Source: Pararhodobacter sp. (lineage in GTDB: Bacteria; Pseudomonadota; Alphaproteobacteria; Rhodobacterales; Rhodobacteraceae). Taken from it: DNA of 64,000 nucleotides. The position numbers and the translations under genes were made by a program. Below, in pieces: positions 54,794-63,890 of this stretch. Below the pieces are notes generated by a model. It did no database searches. It was not told where the DNA came from and saw only the letters and a program-made list of their open reading frames with translations. Every line of letters starts with the position of its first letter. The stretch's first letter is position 1. Location of the stretch: assembly GCA_020832545.1 (NCBI GenBank), contig JAFIEK010000016.1, positions 1-64,000 of the forward strand, given 5' to 3'.

Positions 54794-56092
54794 ATGTCCA
54801 CCCTCTACTCTTCCTTCAACGCGGGGATCTCGGGGCTCAACGCCAATTCGACCCGGCTTTCGGTCATCTCCGACAACATCGCCAACTCGGCAACGGCGGG
54901 GTACAAGCGCCAAAGCGTGTCGTTTCAGGCGATGATCCTGTCATCGGGCGGCGCGGGTGCTTACATGGCTGGCGGCGTACGCAGTTCGACCATGCGCCTG
55001 ATTGATGAGCGCGGCGCACTCAGCCCAAGCTCCAATCCTACCGACCTTGCGATCAGCGGTCGTGGTTTCCTGCCAGTCACCTCGAACAGTCAGGGCAATA
55101 CACCGTTGATGTTGGCCACCACCGGTTCCTTCCGGCCTGACTCGCAAGGCATTCTGCGCAATGAGCATGGTCTGGTGTTGCTTGGCTGGCCCGCAAACCC
55201 CGATGGCACTGTCGGAACCCACTCGCGCGATACAGCGGGCGGCCTGCAACCTGTCCAGATCAACCGGACGCAATTCAACTCGGATCCGACGAGTGAAATC
55301 AACCTCCGGCTCAATGTCCCGGCAACGGCCACACGTGAGGGTGCCAGTGGCGATCCACATGATGTAACGCTGGAATACTTCGATGCTCTCGGTTCGTCCG
55401 AAGCGCTCAACATGCGGCTGACACCGGTTGTTCCGGCAACGGGAACCTCCAACCAATGGAACGTGACAATCACCGATTCGTCCAGCGGAGCGGTGGTTGG
55501 CGACTACGTCATCCAGTTTTATGATTCGGGGCCCAACGCAGGGCAAATTCAGTCGGTGACACAGCCCCCGGCGGGTGAGGGCGCGCCCTATGACCCGGCC
55601 ACTGGTGAGCTTGCTGTTACTGTTGGCACACAGACACTCAACCTGAACATCGGCCGACTGAGCGATGGTGATAGCGTGACGCAGATGGCCTCCAGTTTCA
55701 CGCCCGTGTCGATCATTAAGAACGGCTCACCCGTCCAGTCGCTTCTCAGTGTTCAGGTGGACCCGGATGGTATGCTGCGGGGCATCTATGACTCAGGCCT
55801 TGTCCGCGCAATCGCCCAGATCCCATTGATAGATGTGCCAAACCCGAACGGGCTGATCTCACTGGATCGCCAGACCTATCGCGTATCCGAAGCCAGCGGT
55901 CCGATGTTCCTCTGGGATGCGGGGGATGGCCCTACAGGGGATCTTCTGGGTTTCGCACGTGAGGAATCGGCGACCGATATCGCCAACGAACTTACCAACA
56001 TGATCCAGACGCAGCGTGCCTATTCGTCGAATGCCAAAGTCATCCAGACTGTTGATGAAATGCTACAGGAAACCACCAATATCAAACGCTGA
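54794..56092 (+). CDS. flgE: Flagellar hook protein FlgE
   Basis: Hook subunit of 432 aa. The N-terminal rod/hook signature NANSTRLSVISDNIANSATA and GYKRQSVSF and the C-terminal coiled-coil ELTNMIQTQRAYSSNAKVIQ frame a variable D1/D2 middle. Exported by the flagellar type III system, so no signal peptide. The ATG at 54794 follows GAAAGG; the frame opens at 54755. Confidence 0.95.
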   Translation: MSTLYSSFNAGISGLNANSTRLSVISDNIANSATAGYKRQSVSFQAMILSSGGAGAYMAGGVRSSTMRLIDERGALSPSSNPTDLAISGRGFLPVTSNSQGNTPLMLATTGSFRPDSQGILRNEHGLVLLGWPANPDGTVGTHSRDTAGGLQPVQINRTQFNSDPTSEINLRLNVPATATREGASGDPHDVTLEYFDALGSSEALNMRLTPVVPATGTSNQWNVTITDSSSGAVVGDYVIQFYDSGPNAGQIQSVTQPPAGEGAPYDPATGELAVTVGTQTLNLNIGRLSDGDSVTQMASSFTPVSIIKNGSPVQSLLSVQVDPDGMLRGIYDSGLVRAIAQIPLIDVPNPNGLISLDRQTYRVSEASGPMFLWDAGDGPTGDLLGFAREESATDIANELTNMIQTQRAYSSNAKVIQTVDEMLQETTNIKR

Positions 56093-56116
56093 TCCGGCAA
56101 CCGGAAAGAGTAAACG

Positions 56117-57562
56117 ATGAGTATTAACAGCGCCATATCGGCCGCGATGTCCGGGCTGACTGCCCAGTCGCGCGCCATTGAAGTGATCTCGGCCAATGTC
56201 GCCAACTCCATGACCGAGGGCTATGCCTCGCGGCTCATGACGCTGAGCTCGGCGGTCATTGGCGGTGTGGGCGGCGGTGTCCGGATCGTTGGTGTGGATC
56301 GGCAGACCGATCCGATCCTCGCGGGTCTGATGCGCCAGGCCAGCGGCGCCACTGCTGGCACTGGCGCGCAGTTCGAATTCTGGAGCCGGATCGAGCAGGC
56401 CATCGGCCTGCCCGGCGATCCACACGGTCTGACCGGCAAGGTCGCGACTCTGGAGAATGCGTTAATCTCGGCGGCTGCGCGGCCTGATCTCGATCACAGG
56501 CTTGCAGCGGTTGGCGATGCCGCGAGCGATCTCACTCGCCAGCTCAACCAGTTGGAGCATCAGGTTCAGACTCTTCGCCAGAACGCCGATGCCTCGATAG
56601 GTCATGACGTCGAGGCGCTCAACATCGGCCTGGAGCGCGTGGCCAAACTCAACAGTGACATCGTCAAATTACAGGCTCAGGGGCAACACCCACTGGGCTT
56701 GATGGATGAGCGCCAGAAGCTGATTGACTCGCTGTCCGAGATTGTGCCGATCCGTGAGTTCCAGCATCCGGATGGCCGGATCGCACTTTACACCGAAGGG
56801 GGGCATCTTCTGCTCGACTCCAAGCCGGCGGTCCTGGCCTTCACTCCCAGCCCGGGTATGGACGCGACCATGAGCGTTGGTGCTGGTACCCTGTCCGGGC
56901 TCACAGTGAATGGTATTGCATTGTCAATGTCGCCAAGCGGTCCCATGGCGGGCGGGCGGCTGGCTGCGAACTTCGCGATCCGCGATGTCGATGCACCCGC
57001 TGCCCAATTGGCACTGGACCAGATCGCCGAAAACCTCATCCTGCGGTTCGAGGACACCGCAACCGATCCCACCATGACCCCTGGTCAACCTGGGTTGTTC
57101 ACGGATCTTGGCCTTCCGCTGGATCCGGCGTCGTCGGTGGGGTTGGCGGGACGAATCGCGCTCAACAGCGCGGTTCAGCCCGGCGCTGGCGGCGATTTGT
57201 GGAAACTGCGCGACGGACTTGGTGCAGTAGCTCCCGGCCCGGTCGGTGGCGAGGCGCAACTACAGCGATGGGTCGAAGCCTTACAACGCCTCTTGCCCGG
57301 CGCAACCGGAAGCGCTTCACGCAGCTTTGCCGACAGCGTCGGACAAACCATCTCTGGCATTAGCCAGGCACGTCAGGCAACCGAAGACAGGGCAAGCTAT
57401 GCGCAAGCCTATAGTGGCGAGCTGAAGCAACAGGCACTGGCAATGGGTGTTGATGTCGATTCCGAGATGCAGCGTCTGCTGCTGGTCGAAAAAGCGTACG
57501 CAGCAAATGCGCGCGTGCTTCAGATCGCCGACGATCTGCTACGCCAGCTTCTGGAGATTTGA
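56117..57562 (+). CDS. flgK: Flagellar hook-associated protein 1 (FlgK)
   Basis: First hook-filament junction protein, 481 aa. N-terminal SINSAISAAMSGLTAQSRAI and VISANVANSMTEGYASR, and a C-terminal QQALAMGVDVDSEMQRLLLV, YAANARVLQIADDLLRQLLE match FlgK. The middle is variable. The gene begins 24 bp after flgE and is followed by flgL after 2 bp, so transcription is joint. Confidence 0.92.
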   Translation: MSINSAISAAMSGLTAQSRAIEVISANVANSMTEGYASRLMTLSSAVIGGVGGGVRIVGVDRQTDPILAGLMRQASGATAGTGAQFEFWSRIEQAIGLPGDPHGLTGKVATLENALISAAARPDLDHRLAAVGDAASDLTRQLNQLEHQVQTLRQNADASIGHDVEALNIGLERVAKLNSDIVKLQAQGQHPLGLMDERQKLIDSLSEIVPIREFQHPDGRIALYTEGGHLLLDSKPAVLAFTPSPGMDATMSVGAGTLSGLTVNGIALSMSPSGPMAGGRLAANFAIRDVDAPAAQLALDQIAENLILRFEDTATDPTMTPGQPGLFTDLGLPLDPASSVGLAGRIALNSAVQPGAGGDLWKLRDGLGAVAPGPVGGEAQLQRWVEALQRLLPGATGSASRSFADSVGQTISGISQARQATEDRASYAQAYSGELKQQALAMGVDVDSEMQRLLLVEKAYAANARVLQIADDLLRQLLEI

Positions 57563-57564
57563 TC

Positions 57565-58575
57565 ATGTCCTGGGTATCGCTCGGCAGCCTTTCCCTTCCC
57601 TTTCAGATGCAGCGCAACGGAGTGCAGTTGCGCCTCGAAATGGCGCAACACAGCAGCGAACTGACTACCGGTAAGGTTCAGGCGCCACAGCGTCACCTGC
57701 GTGGCGATTTGGGCGAGCTGTCCGTGATTGAATCGCGGCTGACACGAATCACAACCTATGAAACAGTGATTGGCCAGAACCAGACCTTGCAGGAAGCCGC
57801 TCAAACCGCCTTGCAGCGGCTGTCTTCGCTGGGTTCACTGCTCTCCAATCAGGTTCTGACCGCAGCTTTCGCCGACTCGGGCGATCAAAGCTACGAATCC
57901 GTCGGGGCCTCAGCGCGTGTGGCGTTGGGCGATATGGTTTCGGTCTTGTCGACAAGTGTGGCAGGGCGCGCCTTGTTTTCAGGTGCCGCAGTTGATCGCG
58001 GCCCGCTTCTGCCAGTTGAGGATATTATGGCGGCGGTGCGCACGGCAGTAACCGGTCTCACCACGGCCGATGACATTTCAGATGCCCTTGAAAGTTTTTT
58101 CTTCGATCCAGGCGGACCATTCGAGGCATTGATCTACAAAGGCACCGGAACGTCGCCGGGTGGGGCCATCGATGATTTCGAAAGCGGGCCCACGATTCCT
58201 GATGCCGCCGACCCGGCGATTCGCGGGCATCTTATGGCGGCCGCAATGGGGGCACTTCTGGATGAACCGGATATGAACCTGAGCCGGACCGAAATCCGAA
58301 ATCTGGCTTTCAAGACAATGGAATTTATTGAATCCAATGGCGTCGCGCTGACCGCGCTACAAGCGCAGATCGGTTTCGGTCAGGAGCTTCTGGAGCAACG
58401 AGCGCACCGATTGTCCCATGAGAAGGACGCGCTGGTCCGTGCACGCCACAACCTCATTGGCACTGATCCGTTCGAATCCGCCAGTCTGCTGGAAGAAACG
58501 CGCCATCGTCTTGAATCCCTCTATGCGATTACGTCGCGGGTGTCGCGCCTCTCCTTGCTGGAGTATTTGCGTTGA
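57565..58575 (+). CDS. flgL: Flagellar hook-associated protein 3 (FlgL)
   Basis: Second junction protein, 336 aa, with flagellin-like ends: an N-terminal coiled coil (MQRNGVQLRLEMAQHSSELT, TTGKVQAPQRH) and a C-terminal ALQAQIGFGQELLEQRAHRL ... YAITSRVSRLSLLEYLR. The ATG at 57565 is preferred to the TTG at 57559 that overlaps the flgK stop. The end overlaps the TTG start of flgI. Confidence 0.85.
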   Translation: MSWVSLGSLSLPFQMQRNGVQLRLEMAQHSSELTTGKVQAPQRHLRGDLGELSVIESRLTRITTYETVIGQNQTLQEAAQTALQRLSSLGSLLSNQVLTAAFADSGDQSYESVGASARVALGDMVSVLSTSVAGRALFSGAAVDRGPLLPVEDIMAAVRTAVTGLTTADDISDALESFFFDPGGPFEALIYKGTGTSPGGAIDDFESGPTIPDAADPAIRGHLMAAAMGALLDEPDMNLSRTEIRNLAFKTMEFIESNGVALTALQAQIGFGQELLEQRAHRLSHEKDALVRARHNLIGTDPFESASLLEETRHRLESLYAITSRVSRLSLLEYLR

Positions 58576-59672
58576 TCATCCGGGCGCTTGCCGTCATTTT
58601 GATCACGATGCTCGCGCACGCAGCTTCAGCTGGAATCCGTCTGAAGGACCTGGTGGAGTTTGATGGCGTGCGTGGCAATGATCTTATCGGCTACGGTCTG
58701 GTGGTGGGCCTGAATGGTTCCGGCGACGGGTTGCGGAACGCGCCGTTCACCGAAGACATCATGGCCAATATTCTGGAGCGTCTCGGGGTCAATGTGACGG
58801 GAGAGCAGTTTCGCCCCCGCAATGTGGCCGCTGTTCTGGTGACCGCATCGCTGCCACCGTTTTCACGCGCCGGATCGCGCGTGGACGTGACTGTGTCTGC
58901 AATTGGTGATGCCGACAGTCTTTATGGCGGCACCTTGGTCATGACGCCGCTCAATGGGGCCGACGGCCAGATCTACGCAGTTGCGCAGGGGGCGGTGATC
59001 GCCGGCGGTGTTGCGGCCCGGGGCGAAGCTGCGCAGGTGGTGCAAGGGGTTCCGACCTCCGGCACCATACCTGGGGGCGCGCGGGTTGAGCGTGAGGTCG
59101 AATTTGAACTGGCTTCACTAACGCGCGTCAGGCTGGCGCTGCGCGTGGCAGACTTTACAACGGCATTGCGGATCGAACAGGTCATCAACGGGCATTTTGG
59201 GCGCAGGACGGCAACAATGCAGGATGCAGGCACAGTTGTTCTGGATATCGCCGCCACGCGTCAACCCTCAGCAGCACATGCCTTGAGCCAGGTCGAGAAC
59301 CTGGTTGTTTCGCCGGGCGCGCGCGCCCGGGTGGTCGTTGATCAGCGATCGGGCACTATTGTCATGGGCGAAGACGTTCGGATCAGCCGGGTAGCGGTGG
59401 CGCAGGGAGGTTTGACCCTGCGCGTGGAAGAGACACCGATCGCGGTTCAACCCAATCCCTTCACCCCGGGCGAAGTCGTTGTGGTGCCGCGCACGCATGC
59501 AGAAATCGAGCAGATGCCGGGAGTTGGCCTGGCTGAAGTTCAGGGCGGCGCGACTCTGGCCGAGGTTGTCGAGGGGCTGAATGCTCTTGGCGTCGGGCCG
59601 CGTGATATGATCGACATCCTGAACACAATCAACGCAGCCGGTGCGTTGCATGCCGATCTGGTGGTCCGGTGA
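58572..59672 (+). CDS. flgI: Flagellar P-ring protein FlgI
   Basis: Periplasmic ring protein around the rod, 366 aa, with a signal peptide (AVILITMLAHAASAG, cleavage about residue 20). Family motifs: IRLKDLVEFDGVRGNDLIGY, GLVVGLNGSGDGLRNAPFTE, PPFSRAGSRVDVTVSAIGDA, and TLAEVVEGLNALGVGPRDMI at the end. The start is a TTG overlapping the flgL stop (TTGA), the only one giving a complete signal. It converges with the GMC gene 14 bp downstream. Confidence 0.95.
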   Translation: MIIRALAVILITMLAHAASAGIRLKDLVEFDGVRGNDLIGYGLVVGLNGSGDGLRNAPFTEDIMANILERLGVNVTGEQFRPRNVAAVLVTASLPPFSRAGSRVDVTVSAIGDADSLYGGTLVMTPLNGADGQIYAVAQGAVIAGGVAARGEAAQVVQGVPTSGTIPGGARVEREVEFELASLTRVRLALRVADFTTALRIEQVINGHFGRRTATMQDAGTVVLDIAATRQPSAAHALSQVENLVVSPGARARVVVDQRSGTIVMGEDVRISRVAVAQGGLTLRVEETPIAVQPNPFTPGEVVVVPRTHAEIEQMPGVGLAEVQGGATLAEVVEGLNALGVGPRDMIDILNTINAAGALHADLVVR

Positions 59673-59686
59673 ACGTGGCTGCCGTC

Positions 59687-61294
59687 CTATCCACCGGCGA
59701 CCGTCGTGGCGTCGCGCAAGATCATTTCAGCGGCCTTTTCGGCGATCATCAAGGTGGGCGAATTGGTGTTTCCGCTGGTGATGGTTGGCATGACAGATGC
59801 ATCTGCCACTCGGAGACCGGTCACCCCGTTCACCCGAAGATCCGGCCCGACCACAGCGCGGGTATCGGTGCCCATCCGCGCCGTGCCGACCGGATGAAAG
59901 ATCGTTGTCCCGATCTGCCCGGCGGCAAGGGCCAGTTCGTCTTCTGTCTGGGCCTGATGCCCGGGCCGGAATTCCTCAGGGTGATAGCGGGCCAGGGGTT
60001 CTGCGGACATTATCTTGCGAGTCAGCCGGATAGCGCGGGCGGCGATGCGACGATCTGCCTCGTCCGACAGATAGTTCGGAGCGATCTCGGGTGCCGCCAT
60101 CGGATCGGGCGATATCAGGCGCACATGGCCGCGGCTGTTGGGGCGCAGCTGGCAAACACTGGCCGTGATCGCCGGGAACGGGTGCAAGTTCTGCCCAAAG
60201 GCGTCCAGGCTGAGCGGCTGAACATGATACTCCAGATCGGCGCGATCGATATCCGGGCCGGACCGAGCAAAGGCGCCCAACTGACTGGGGGCCATCGACA
60301 TCGGACCAGTTCGTCGCAGCGCATATTCCAGCGCGATCTTGCCTTTGCCCCAAAGGCTTTGTGTCATGGTATTGAGCGTCTTTGCCCCAGTGACCTTGTA
60401 GGACAGGCGCAATTGCAGATGATCCTGCAGGTTTTCGCCCGCATCGCAATCGTGGCGCAGGTCAATTCCCAGGCTTTGCAGCACCGATGCCGGGCCGATA
60501 CCGGCCAGTTGCAGAAGTTGCGCAGAGCCGATCGCACCCGAACACAGGATTACCTCTCCCTTCGTGCGGGCCTCTTGCGCGGTGCCATCGCGCAGATAGC
60601 GCACTCCGACACAGCGCGAACCCTCGAAGATCAGCCCCTGTGCCTGAGCATGGGTTTCGATTTTCAGGCTCTGGCGCGCTCGGACCGGCAACAGGAAGGC
60701 GCGCGCCGAATTCCAGCGCCAGCCGCCGCGCTGGTTAACCTTGAAATAGCCCACGCCCTCGTTGTCGCCGGTGTTGAAATCATCACTGGCGCGGATGCCG
60801 GTGGCCTGCGCCGCACGCGCCCAGTCGTCCAGGATTTCCCAGCGCAGGCGCTGATTTTCCACCCGCCACTCGCCGCCGGTTCCATGTATGTCAGGATCAA
60901 CGGGTCCGGCTGCGTAATCTTCGTGCTTGCGGAAGTAGGGCAACACGTCATCCCAGCCCCAGCCGGTATTGCCCATCTGGCGCCAGTGGTCATAATCGGC
61001 CGCCTGCCCGCGCAGATACAACATGCCGTTGATCGAAGAGCAGCCGCCCAGTACCTTGCCCCGCGGATACAGCAGGCTGCGCCCGCCCAGCCCTGGCTCG
61101 GCCCTTGTGCGAAATCGCCAGTCGGTGCGGGGGTTGTCGATGCAATACAGATAACCGATGGGCACATGGATCCAAAGGTAGTTGTCGCGACCCCCTGCTT
61201 CCAGCAGCAGCACACGGCCCCGAGCGCTCAACCGGTTGGCCAGAAGCGAACCTGCGGTGCCGCCCCCGACGATAATGTAGTCCCAATCCGCCAT
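59687..61294 (-). CDS. GMC-family FAD oxidoreductase (choline dehydrogenase-like)
   Basis: Glucose-methanol-choline flavoprotein of 535 aa. The FAD motif YIIVGGGTAGSLLANRLSAR starts at residue 5, with GKVLGGCSSINGMLYLRGQA (signature 1), GAIGSAQLLQLAGIGPA (signature 2) and the catalytic His in FHPVGTARMGTD. It oxidises alcohols or choline; the substrate is unassigned. The ATG at 61294 (MADWDY) is used; the upstream open frame is not family-like. No betaine genes adjoin it. Confidence 0.9.
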   Translation of the reverse strand: MADWDYIIVGGGTAGSLLANRLSARGRVLLLEAGGRDNYLWIHVPIGYLYCIDNPRTDWRFRTRAEPGLGGRSLLYPRGKVLGGCSSINGMLYLRGQAADYDHWRQMGNTGWGWDDVLPYFRKHEDYAAGPVDPDIHGTGGEWRVENQRLRWEILDDWARAAQATGIRASDDFNTGDNEGVGYFKVNQRGGWRWNSARAFLLPVRARQSLKIETHAQAQGLIFEGSRCVGVRYLRDGTAQEARTKGEVILCSGAIGSAQLLQLAGIGPASVLQSLGIDLRHDCDAGENLQDHLQLRLSYKVTGAKTLNTMTQSLWGKGKIALEYALRRTGPMSMAPSQLGAFARSGPDIDRADLEYHVQPLSLDAFGQNLHPFPAITASVCQLRPNSRGHVRLISPDPMAAPEIAPNYLSDEADRRIAARAIRLTRKIMSAEPLARYHPEEFRPGHQAQTEDELALAAGQIGTTIFHPVGTARMGTDTRAVVGPDLRVNGVTGLRVADASVMPTITSGNTNSPTLMIAEKAAEMILRDATTVAGG

Positions 61295-61518
61295 TTTTCC
61301 CTCGCCGCCATGCCTGCGCGAACCCGCTGGCACCCTAGCACCTCGCGGCGCTGTTGCAATGGCACGCATCGCAGGTTTAGCGGCAGTGCGGCACTCTTAC
61401 GCAAGGGCTAGCGGTTGTCGAATCGCACGATTTTTGTTACGCATCTCTTGGTGTTACGCATGAGCGTGAAGACGGCTACCTAGGCCGCAGAGCACCGAGC
61501 AGAAGGACAGAGGCAGAC

Positions 61519-61827
61519 ATGAAAACCCCCCTATTCGCCGCGATCATTTCGCTGATCGCTCTGGTTCCTGGCGCGGCCTTGGCCGGACCTATCGAGAACG
61601 CTTGCAACCGCTCGGACCGTCCGACCGCTGATCGGGCAATGTGCCGCTGCATTGATGCCGTGGCCAGCCAGACGTTGACGCGCAGCGAGCAACGCCGGGC
61701 CGCGCGCTTCTTCGCGAACCCCGATGAGGCGCAGTCGGTGCGCATGTCGCGAACTGCCGCCGACAACGAATTCTGGCGCCGTTACCGTGCCTTCGGTGAA
61801 GCGGCAGAGCGCAGCTGCGTACGCTGA
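61519..61827 (+). CDS. Small secreted cysteine-containing hypothetical protein
   Basis: 102-aa protein with a signal peptide (SLIALVPGAALAGP, cleavage about residue 22). The mature part has four cysteines (NACNRSDRP, MCRCIDAVA and a terminal CVR) and a helical FWRRYRAFGEAAERS end. Related short proteins occur widely in rhodobacteral genomes as I remember them, some annotated without evidence as transporters. GGACAGAGGCAG precedes the ATG. Confidence 0.7.
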   Translation: MKTPLFAAIISLIALVPGAALAGPIENACNRSDRPTADRAMCRCIDAVASQTLTRSEQRRAARFFANPDEAQSVRMSRTAADNEFWRRYRAFGEAAERSCVR

Positions 61828-61838
61828 CGCCCACCCTT

Positions 61839-62294
61839 TTACGGCAGATCATCGCGTGACAGGCGGTCCAGCGTGGCGATGCTGGACCGTTCGATCAGGT
61901 CCAGAACTGCATCGAAAGACCCCGTGAAATAGGGATCCGGCACATCGCCCTCAAGCCCAGCATATTCCAGAAACCGGGTCAGGTGTGCCGTTGACGTTTC
62001 GGGTGCGAGCGCCCGGGCATCGCGCAGGTTCGCTGCGTCCATGGCCAGAATCAGGTTGAAGTGGGTGAAATCTGCACGCGTCAACTGGCGTGCGCGCAAA
62101 TCACTGAAGTCATAGCCGCGTTTGCGCGCTGCAGCGAGGGTGCGGTGGTCTGGCGGGCTACCCAGATGCCAGTCGCCGGTTCCCGCGCTGTCAAATTCGA
62201 CCGTCATCCCGCGTTCACGGGCCATAGCGCGCAACACGCCATGTGCGGTAGGTGAGCGGCAGATATTGCCCAGACAGAGCAGAAGAACTCTCAT
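61839..62294 (-). CDS. Low-molecular-weight protein-tyrosine phosphatase
   Basis: Cytosolic phosphatase of 151 aa. The P-loop CLGNICRS (residues 7-14, C-x5-R-S) and the general-acid Asp in VPDPYFTGSFD are present. Such enzymes act on tyrosine kinases in exopolysaccharide control or on small phosphoesters. The ATG at 62294 overlaps the upstream DMT gene's stop by 4 bp, so translation is coupled. Last gene of a three-gene operon with mnmD. Confidence 0.92.
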   Translation of the reverse strand: MRVLLLCLGNICRSPTAHGVLRAMARERGMTVEFDSAGTGDWHLGSPPDHRTLAAARKRGYDFSDLRARQLTRADFTHFNLILAMDAANLRDARALAPETSTAHLTRFLEYAGLEGDVPDPYFTGSFDAVLDLIERSSIATLDRLSRDDLP

Positions 62295-63163
62295 TGCTTT
62301 TCTTTCTGCCGTGCCCGCCACAAAGTGAACAACCCCGCACAAACCACGACCGCTGCACCGAACGCCACGTTCGGGCGCAGGGTCTCGCCGAAAACGCTGA
62401 TGCCGATGACGCTGACAAAGACCAGTTGCAGATAGGCGAAAGGCTGGATCGCGCTGGCCTCGGCCACCTCATAGGCGCGGATCAGAAGCCAGTGGCTGAG
62501 GGCTGCGGTCAGGCACAAGAGCCCCATCCAGACCCAGTCGGCGGGGATCATTGGCTCCCAGAACCAGACACCCACCATGGTGGTAACGGCTGCACCCGCT
62601 ACCCCAGTCCAGAAAAAGCTGACCGCTGCATTGTCGTCGCGTGAGACAAAGCGCGTGAGCAGACCGTAAAGTGCGAACATGAAGGCCGCCAGCAGCGGGA
62701 TCAGGGCCGACGGGTGAAAGACGCCAAAGCCCGGTTGCAGGATGATCAGCACGCCAACAAAACCGATACCTATGGCCACCCACCGCCGCCATCCTACCTT
62801 TTCGCCCAGCACCGGCCCTGACAGTGCGGCAACCAGCAACGGATAGACGGCGAACACCGCGTGGCTTTCGACCAGCCCCAGGGCCACAAAGGCCAAAATC
62901 ATCACACAGACTTCGGCGGCCAGCAGAAGCCCGCGAAATATCTGGGTCAGTGGCCGTTTGCTGCGCGCCGCCTGCCTAATGCCGCCTGCCTTGCGCTTGG
63001 CGATGGTGATGACGAAGGCCGCGAAGAACCAGTAGCGGACCATGATCACCATGAAAACATTGTATTCCCCCGCCAGATGGCGCGAAATGCCATCCTGCAC
63101 GGCAAAGACAAAGGTTGTGGCGATCATCAGCCAGATGCCAAGCCGGGTGTTCTGGTCAGTCAT
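62291..63163 (-). CDS. DMT/EamA-family transporter
   Basis: Ten-helix exporter of about 290 aa in two EamA repeats (LGIWLMIATTFVFAVQDGIS in the first, FAYLQLVFVSVIGISVFGET in the second). The ATG at 63163 (MTDQNTR) overlaps mnmD's stop by 4 bp, and its own end overlaps the phosphatase start. The substrate is unknown. Confidence 0.85.
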   Translation of the reverse strand: MTDQNTRLGIWLMIATTFVFAVQDGISRHLAGEYNVFMVIMVRYWFFAAFVITIAKRKAGGIRQAARSKRPLTQIFRGLLLAAEVCVMILAFVALGLVESHAVFAVYPLLVAALSGPVLGEKVGWRRWVAIGIGFVGVLIILQPGFGVFHPSALIPLLAAFMFALYGLLTRFVSRDDNAAVSFFWTGVAGAAVTTMVGVWFWEPMIPADWVWMGLLCLTAALSHWLLIRAYEVAEASAIQPFAYLQLVFVSVIGISVFGETLRPNVAFGAAVVVCAGLFTLWRARQKEKQ

Positions 63164-63834
63164 TGCACGCACCCGGCCAGCCGCCCGGCGCTCATGTGTT
63201 TCTTGCGGCCAAAGCCGGGGCGGCGGGTGACCGTGAACCCTGCATCTTCCAGCGCGCGGCGAACATGCCCGGCGGCGGTATAGGTGGAGAATGTGCCGTC
63301 AGGCGCAGTGTGGCTTGCAACCTCGGCCATCAGGGCCGGGGTCCAGAGTTCGGGGTTCTTGGCGGGGGAAAAACCGTCAAGAAACCAGGCATCGGCGTGG
63401 CCCTGCCAGCGTGGCAGCATCTCGCGCGCGTCACCGATGTGGATTTCGGCATGCACATCGGGCAGGTCCAGCACCCGCACCGGCCCTGACGATGCCGCCC
63501 AGGCTGCCACCAGCGCCGCCGTGCCGGGCAGAGCGAAGCAGGTCAGCGCGCGTGCCATGTCCTCGGGTGGCAGGGGGAAGGCCTCGAACGAGGTGAAGTG
63601 CAGCTGTCCGGGCCCCTGCCAGCAAGCCGCAGCGGCCAACAGGTTCAGCCCGGTGCCAAAGCCCAGTTCGGCGATGTGGAACCCTTCACGGTAGCGCCCC
63701 GGCAGGTCGTTTCCGGTCAGGAAAACATGCTGCGTTTCCTCCAATCCAGCGCCGATGGTGAAATAGGGGTCGTCGAAGCGGGTGCTGACCGGCGTTCCGC
63801 TTTCGGTCCATGAAATGGGGGTGGGGTGGCGCAT
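63160..63834 (-). CDS. mnmD: tRNA 5-methylaminomethyl-2-thiouridine methyltransferase MnmD
   Basis: Stand-alone tRNA methyltransferase domain, about 224 aa, equal to the N-terminal half of E. coli MnmC. The AdoMet motif ELGFGTGLNLLAAA is near residue 60 and DAWFLDGFSPAKNPELWT is the family-specific active loop. It makes mnm5s2U34 from nm5s2U34 in tRNA. The ATG at 63834 (MRHPTPISW) is used; the open frame extends to 63954 with unrelated sequence. The oxidoreductase half, if present, would be the divergent gene beginning at 63891. Confidence 0.9.
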   Translation of the reverse strand: MRHPTPISWTESGTPVSTRFDDPYFTIGAGLEETQHVFLTGNDLPGRYREGFHIAELGFGTGLNLLAAAACWQGPGQLHFTSFEAFPLPPEDMARALTCFALPGTAALVAAWAASSGPVRVLDLPDVHAEIHIGDAREMLPRWQGHADAWFLDGFSPAKNPELWTPALMAEVASHTAPDGTFSTYTAAGHVRRALEDAGFTVTRRPGFGRKKHMSAGRLAGCVQ

Positions 63835-63890
63835 GGGCTGCGTCTCGGCTAGGGCTGGCGGGACCATGGCGCGCATAAAAGGGATTGGCA

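Noticed and set aside
59669-61411. Long open frame (580 codons) antisense to the GMC oxidoreductase
   Set aside because: The minus strand has all GMC motifs; the plus-strand frame has no recognisable domain.
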